Shown here: piece after piece, positions 5,447-6,734 of the stretch
How the letters are laid out: every line of letters begins with the position of its first letter
Numbering within the stretch: the stretch's first letter is position 1
Source of the DNA: CAZABC01 sp964483405
Lineage (GTDB): Bacteria > Chloroflexota > Limnocylindria > Limnocylindrales > CSP1-4
Length of the DNA: 6,734 nucleotides
Direction of reading: 5' to 3'
Assembly (NCBI GenBank): GCA_964483405.1
Contig: CAZABC010000060.1
Coordinates: 1 to 6,734, forward strand
Program-made: the position numbers and the translations under genes
Notes under the pieces: generated by a model
What the model was told of the DNA's origin: nothing
The model's database searches: none
The model's input: only the letters and a program-made list of their open reading frames with translations

Positions 5447-6556
5447 TCAGGCGGGCGTCGGGGCCGCGGCTCGCGGCGCGGTCTCGGCGAGCGCGGCCGC
5501 GGTGGCGGCGATGACGGTCTCGATGTCGGCCGCGCCGACACCGAAGTGGGTCACGGCACGGACCTGACCGTGGGGATAATCCACCATCAGGACGCCCCGC
5601 GCACGGAGCGCCTCGAGGAAGGCGGCCCGGTCACGCTCCACCCGGAAGACGACGAAGTTCGTCCGGACCCGGCCCGGGTCGAGCCGGCCGGGGGAGGGCT
5701 GGGCGATGTCGCCCGGGGAGACGATGCCGGGCAGGTCGGCCAGACCCTCGGCGAGCCGGCGGGCGTTGGCGTGGTCCTCGGCGAGCCGCTCGATCATCCC
5801 CGCCGGGCCGGCGCGGAGGGCCACCAGTCCGGCCGCAGCCAGGATCCCGACCTGCCGCATCCCGCCGCCGACGAGCTTGCGCGCCCGCCGGGCCCGCCAG
5901 ATGACGTCGCGGTCGCCGACGACGACCGAGCCGACGGGGCAGGCGAGCCCCTTCGACAGGCAGAAGGTCACCGAGTCGGCCGGCGCGGCGAGGGCGGCCG
6001 GGGCGACGCCGAGGGCGACGGCGGCGTTGAAGAAGCGGGCGCCGTCGACATGGAGCGGGACCCCCCGCTCGTGGGCGACGGCGGCGACGGCTGCCGTGTA
6101 GGCCGGGTCGAGCGGCTGGCCCATCGAGTGGGCGTGGGTGTTCTCGATCGAGACCAGCCCGGTGATCGGCTGGTGCTCGTCGGACGCGTCACGGAAGGCG
6201 GCGGCGATCTCGGCCGGATCCAGTGTGCCGTCCGGGCGCTCGGCGATGGCCGCGACGCTCGTCCCGACGATGACCGCATGGCCTGCGGCCTCGTCCATGA
6301 CGACGTGGGTCTGGCGGCCGAGGACCTGCTCCTGGCCGCGCCCGAGGTGGGCCAGCTGGGCGACGAGGTTGCCCATCGTGCCCGACGCGACGAACAGGGC
6401 GGCCTCCTTGCCGAGCAGATCCGCCGCCCGCTCCTCGAGCGCGATGACGGTCGGATCGTCGCGGAAGACGTCGTCGCCGACCTCGGCCTCGGCCATGGCC
6501 CGGCGCATCTCGGGCGTCGGCTTGGTGACGGTGTCGGAGCGGAGGTCGATCGGCAT
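5447..6556 (-). CDS. ltaE: Low-specificity L-threonine aldolase (PLP-dependent)
   Basis: This 369-residue fold-type I PLP enzyme cleaves L-threonine or L-allo-threonine to glycine and acetaldehyde in the cytoplasm. The N-terminus DLRSDTVTKPT (4-14) and VGDDVFRDDPT (26-36) are hallmarks of the family. SGTMGNL (58-64) is the cofactor phosphate region. His84 aligns with the active-site His of E. coli LtaE. ENTH (138-141) and HVDGARFFNA (169-178) carry the PLP-binding Asp171, and LSKGL gives the Schiff-base Lys202. GGGMRQ (230-235) and RAVTHFGV (333-340) match the C-terminal substrate arginine region. It is slightly longer than E. coli LtaE because of a short insertion (about 281-296) and an Ala/Pro tail. 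The first Met is the canonical start, but no Shine-Dalgarno precedes it. TATCCT lies eight bases upstream, so the message could be leaderless. It is divergent from tRNA-Asp. Confidence 0.95.
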   Translation of the reverse strand: MPIDLRSDTVTKPTPEMRRAMAEAEVGDDVFRDDPTVIALEERAADLLGKEAALFVASGTMGNLVAQLAHLGRGQEQVLGRQTHVVMDEAAGHAVIVGTSVAAIAERPDGTLDPAEIAAAFRDASDEHQPITGLVSIENTHAHSMGQPLDPAYTAAVAAVAHERGVPLHVDGARFFNAAVALGVAPAALAAPADSVTFCLSKGLACPVGSVVVGDRDVIWRARRARKLVGGGMRQVGILAAAGLVALRAGPAGMIERLAEDHANARRLAEGLADLPGIVSPGDIAQPSPGRLDPGRVRTNFVVFRVERDRAAFLEALRARGVLMVDYPHGQVRAVTHFGVGAADIETVIAATAAALAETAPRAAAPTPA

Positions 6557-6564
6557 CGTCGGCG

Positions 6565-6570
6565 AGGATA
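6565..6570 (-). promoter_or_regulatory. Possible -10 box of a leaderless threonine aldolase transcript
   Basis: TATCCT on the minus strand (4/6 to TATAAT) ends eight bases before the aldolase ATG. That spacing would start transcription at or next to the A of the start codon. No purine-rich ribosome site lies between them, and no clear -35 is present because that position is inside the GC hairpin at 6572-6610. Confidence 0.35.
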
Positions 6571-6571
6571 C

Positions 6572-6610
6572 CGCGGGCCGGGTCCCGGCGCCTCCGGAGA
6601 CCCGGCCGCG
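6572..6610. repeat. 16-bp GC-rich inverted repeat between aldolase and tRNA-Asp
   Basis: On the plus strand the arms are CGCGG, CCGGGTC and CCGG, pairing with CCGG, GACCCGG and CCGCG around a 5-nt loop (CGCCT). Only two single bulged bases interrupt it (G6577 and A6598). Neither side has a T tract, so it is not a typical intrinsic terminator. It ends one base before the -35 box of the tRNA-Asp promoter and begins one base beyond the putative aldolase -10 box, filling the space between two divergent promoters. Confidence 0.7.
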
Positions 6611-6611
6611 A

Positions 6612-6640
6612 ATGACGGCCCCAGCGCCCTCTGCTATGCT
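6612..6640 (+). promoter_or_regulatory. Promoter of tRNA-Asp
   Basis: ATGACG (6612-6617, 4/6 to TTGACA) and TATGCT (6635-6640, 4/6 to TATAAT) are separated by the ideal 17 bp. A TG dinucleotide one base before the -10 makes it an extended -10. Transcription would start near 6647, about eight bases before the tRNA. This is the clearest promoter in the window. Confidence 0.75.
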
Positions 6641-6654
6641 TCGCCGCCGGCCGT

Positions 6655-6731
6655 GGACCCGTGGTGTAGCGGCCCAACATGCCAGCCTGTCACGCTGGAG
6701 ATCGCCGGTTCGAATCCGGTCGGGTCCGCCA
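6655..6731 (+). tRNA. tRNA-Asp, anticodon GTC
   Basis: This is a complete 77-nt cloverleaf. Acceptor GGACCCG (6655-6661) pairs with CGGGTCC (6721-6727), followed by discriminator G and encoded CCA (6729-6731). The anticodon stem CCAGC/GCTGG (6682-6686, 6694-6698) encloses the loop CTGTCAC, with GTC at 6689-6691, reading GAC and GAT. The T loop is TTCGAAT. It is the only plus-strand gene in the window. Any following tRNA or terminator lies outside. Confidence 0.97.
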
Positions 6732-6734
6732 TCG

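Noticed and set aside
4485..5567. Long plus-strand open frame (360 codons), with a second at 4042-5307
   Set aside because: Both are antisense shadows of the HisA-like and cyclophilin genes, created by GC-rich codon use. Their translations are Arg/Gly/Pro/Ala-rich without family motifs.

Overview
This is a very GC-rich bacterial window with strong third-position GC. It is bounded by two divergently placed tRNA genes: tRNA-Arg(CCG) at the left edge on the minus strand and tRNA-Asp(GTC) at the right edge on the plus strand. All six protein genes between them lie on the minus strand. The GC-rich codon use, the lipoprotein serpin and the Pro/Thr-linker lipoprotein cyclophilin would fit an uncultured Chloroflexota lineage or possibly an actinobacterium. 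That placement is an inference from general style, not from a marker gene. A run of exactly 100 N marks a scaffolding gap, so this is probably a metagenome or draft assembly.

Reading in the direction of transcription (right to left), the first block is a low-specificity threonine aldolase, a divergent HisA/HisF-family TIM barrel, a lipoprotein cyclophilin interrupted by the gap, and a cytosolic cyclophilin. The HisA-like gene and the first cyclophilin overlap by ATGA, and the two cyclophilins are 29 bp apart, so these three are very probably co-transcribed. The aldolase lies 89 bp upstream and may belong to the same unit.

Next comes about 350 bp without a gene. It holds a plausible minus-strand promoter, several nested helices, a G-rich telomere-like tract and a strong UUCG-loop intrinsic terminator. 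This is the least explained part of the window. It reads as either a structured leader with an attenuator for the serpin or a free-standing small RNA. Downstream are a secreted lipoprotein serpin with an intact inhibitory hinge and, 63 bp further, a 14-helix DHA2-type drug/solute exporter. The serpin and exporter may share a transcript.

No mobile element, CRISPR array or phage gene is visible. The genes are ordinary families. The points worth a second look are the serpin leader/ncRNA candidate, the HisA homologue that has lost the usual catalytic loop, the lipoprotein serpin, and the misassembly-prone tandem cyclophilins.
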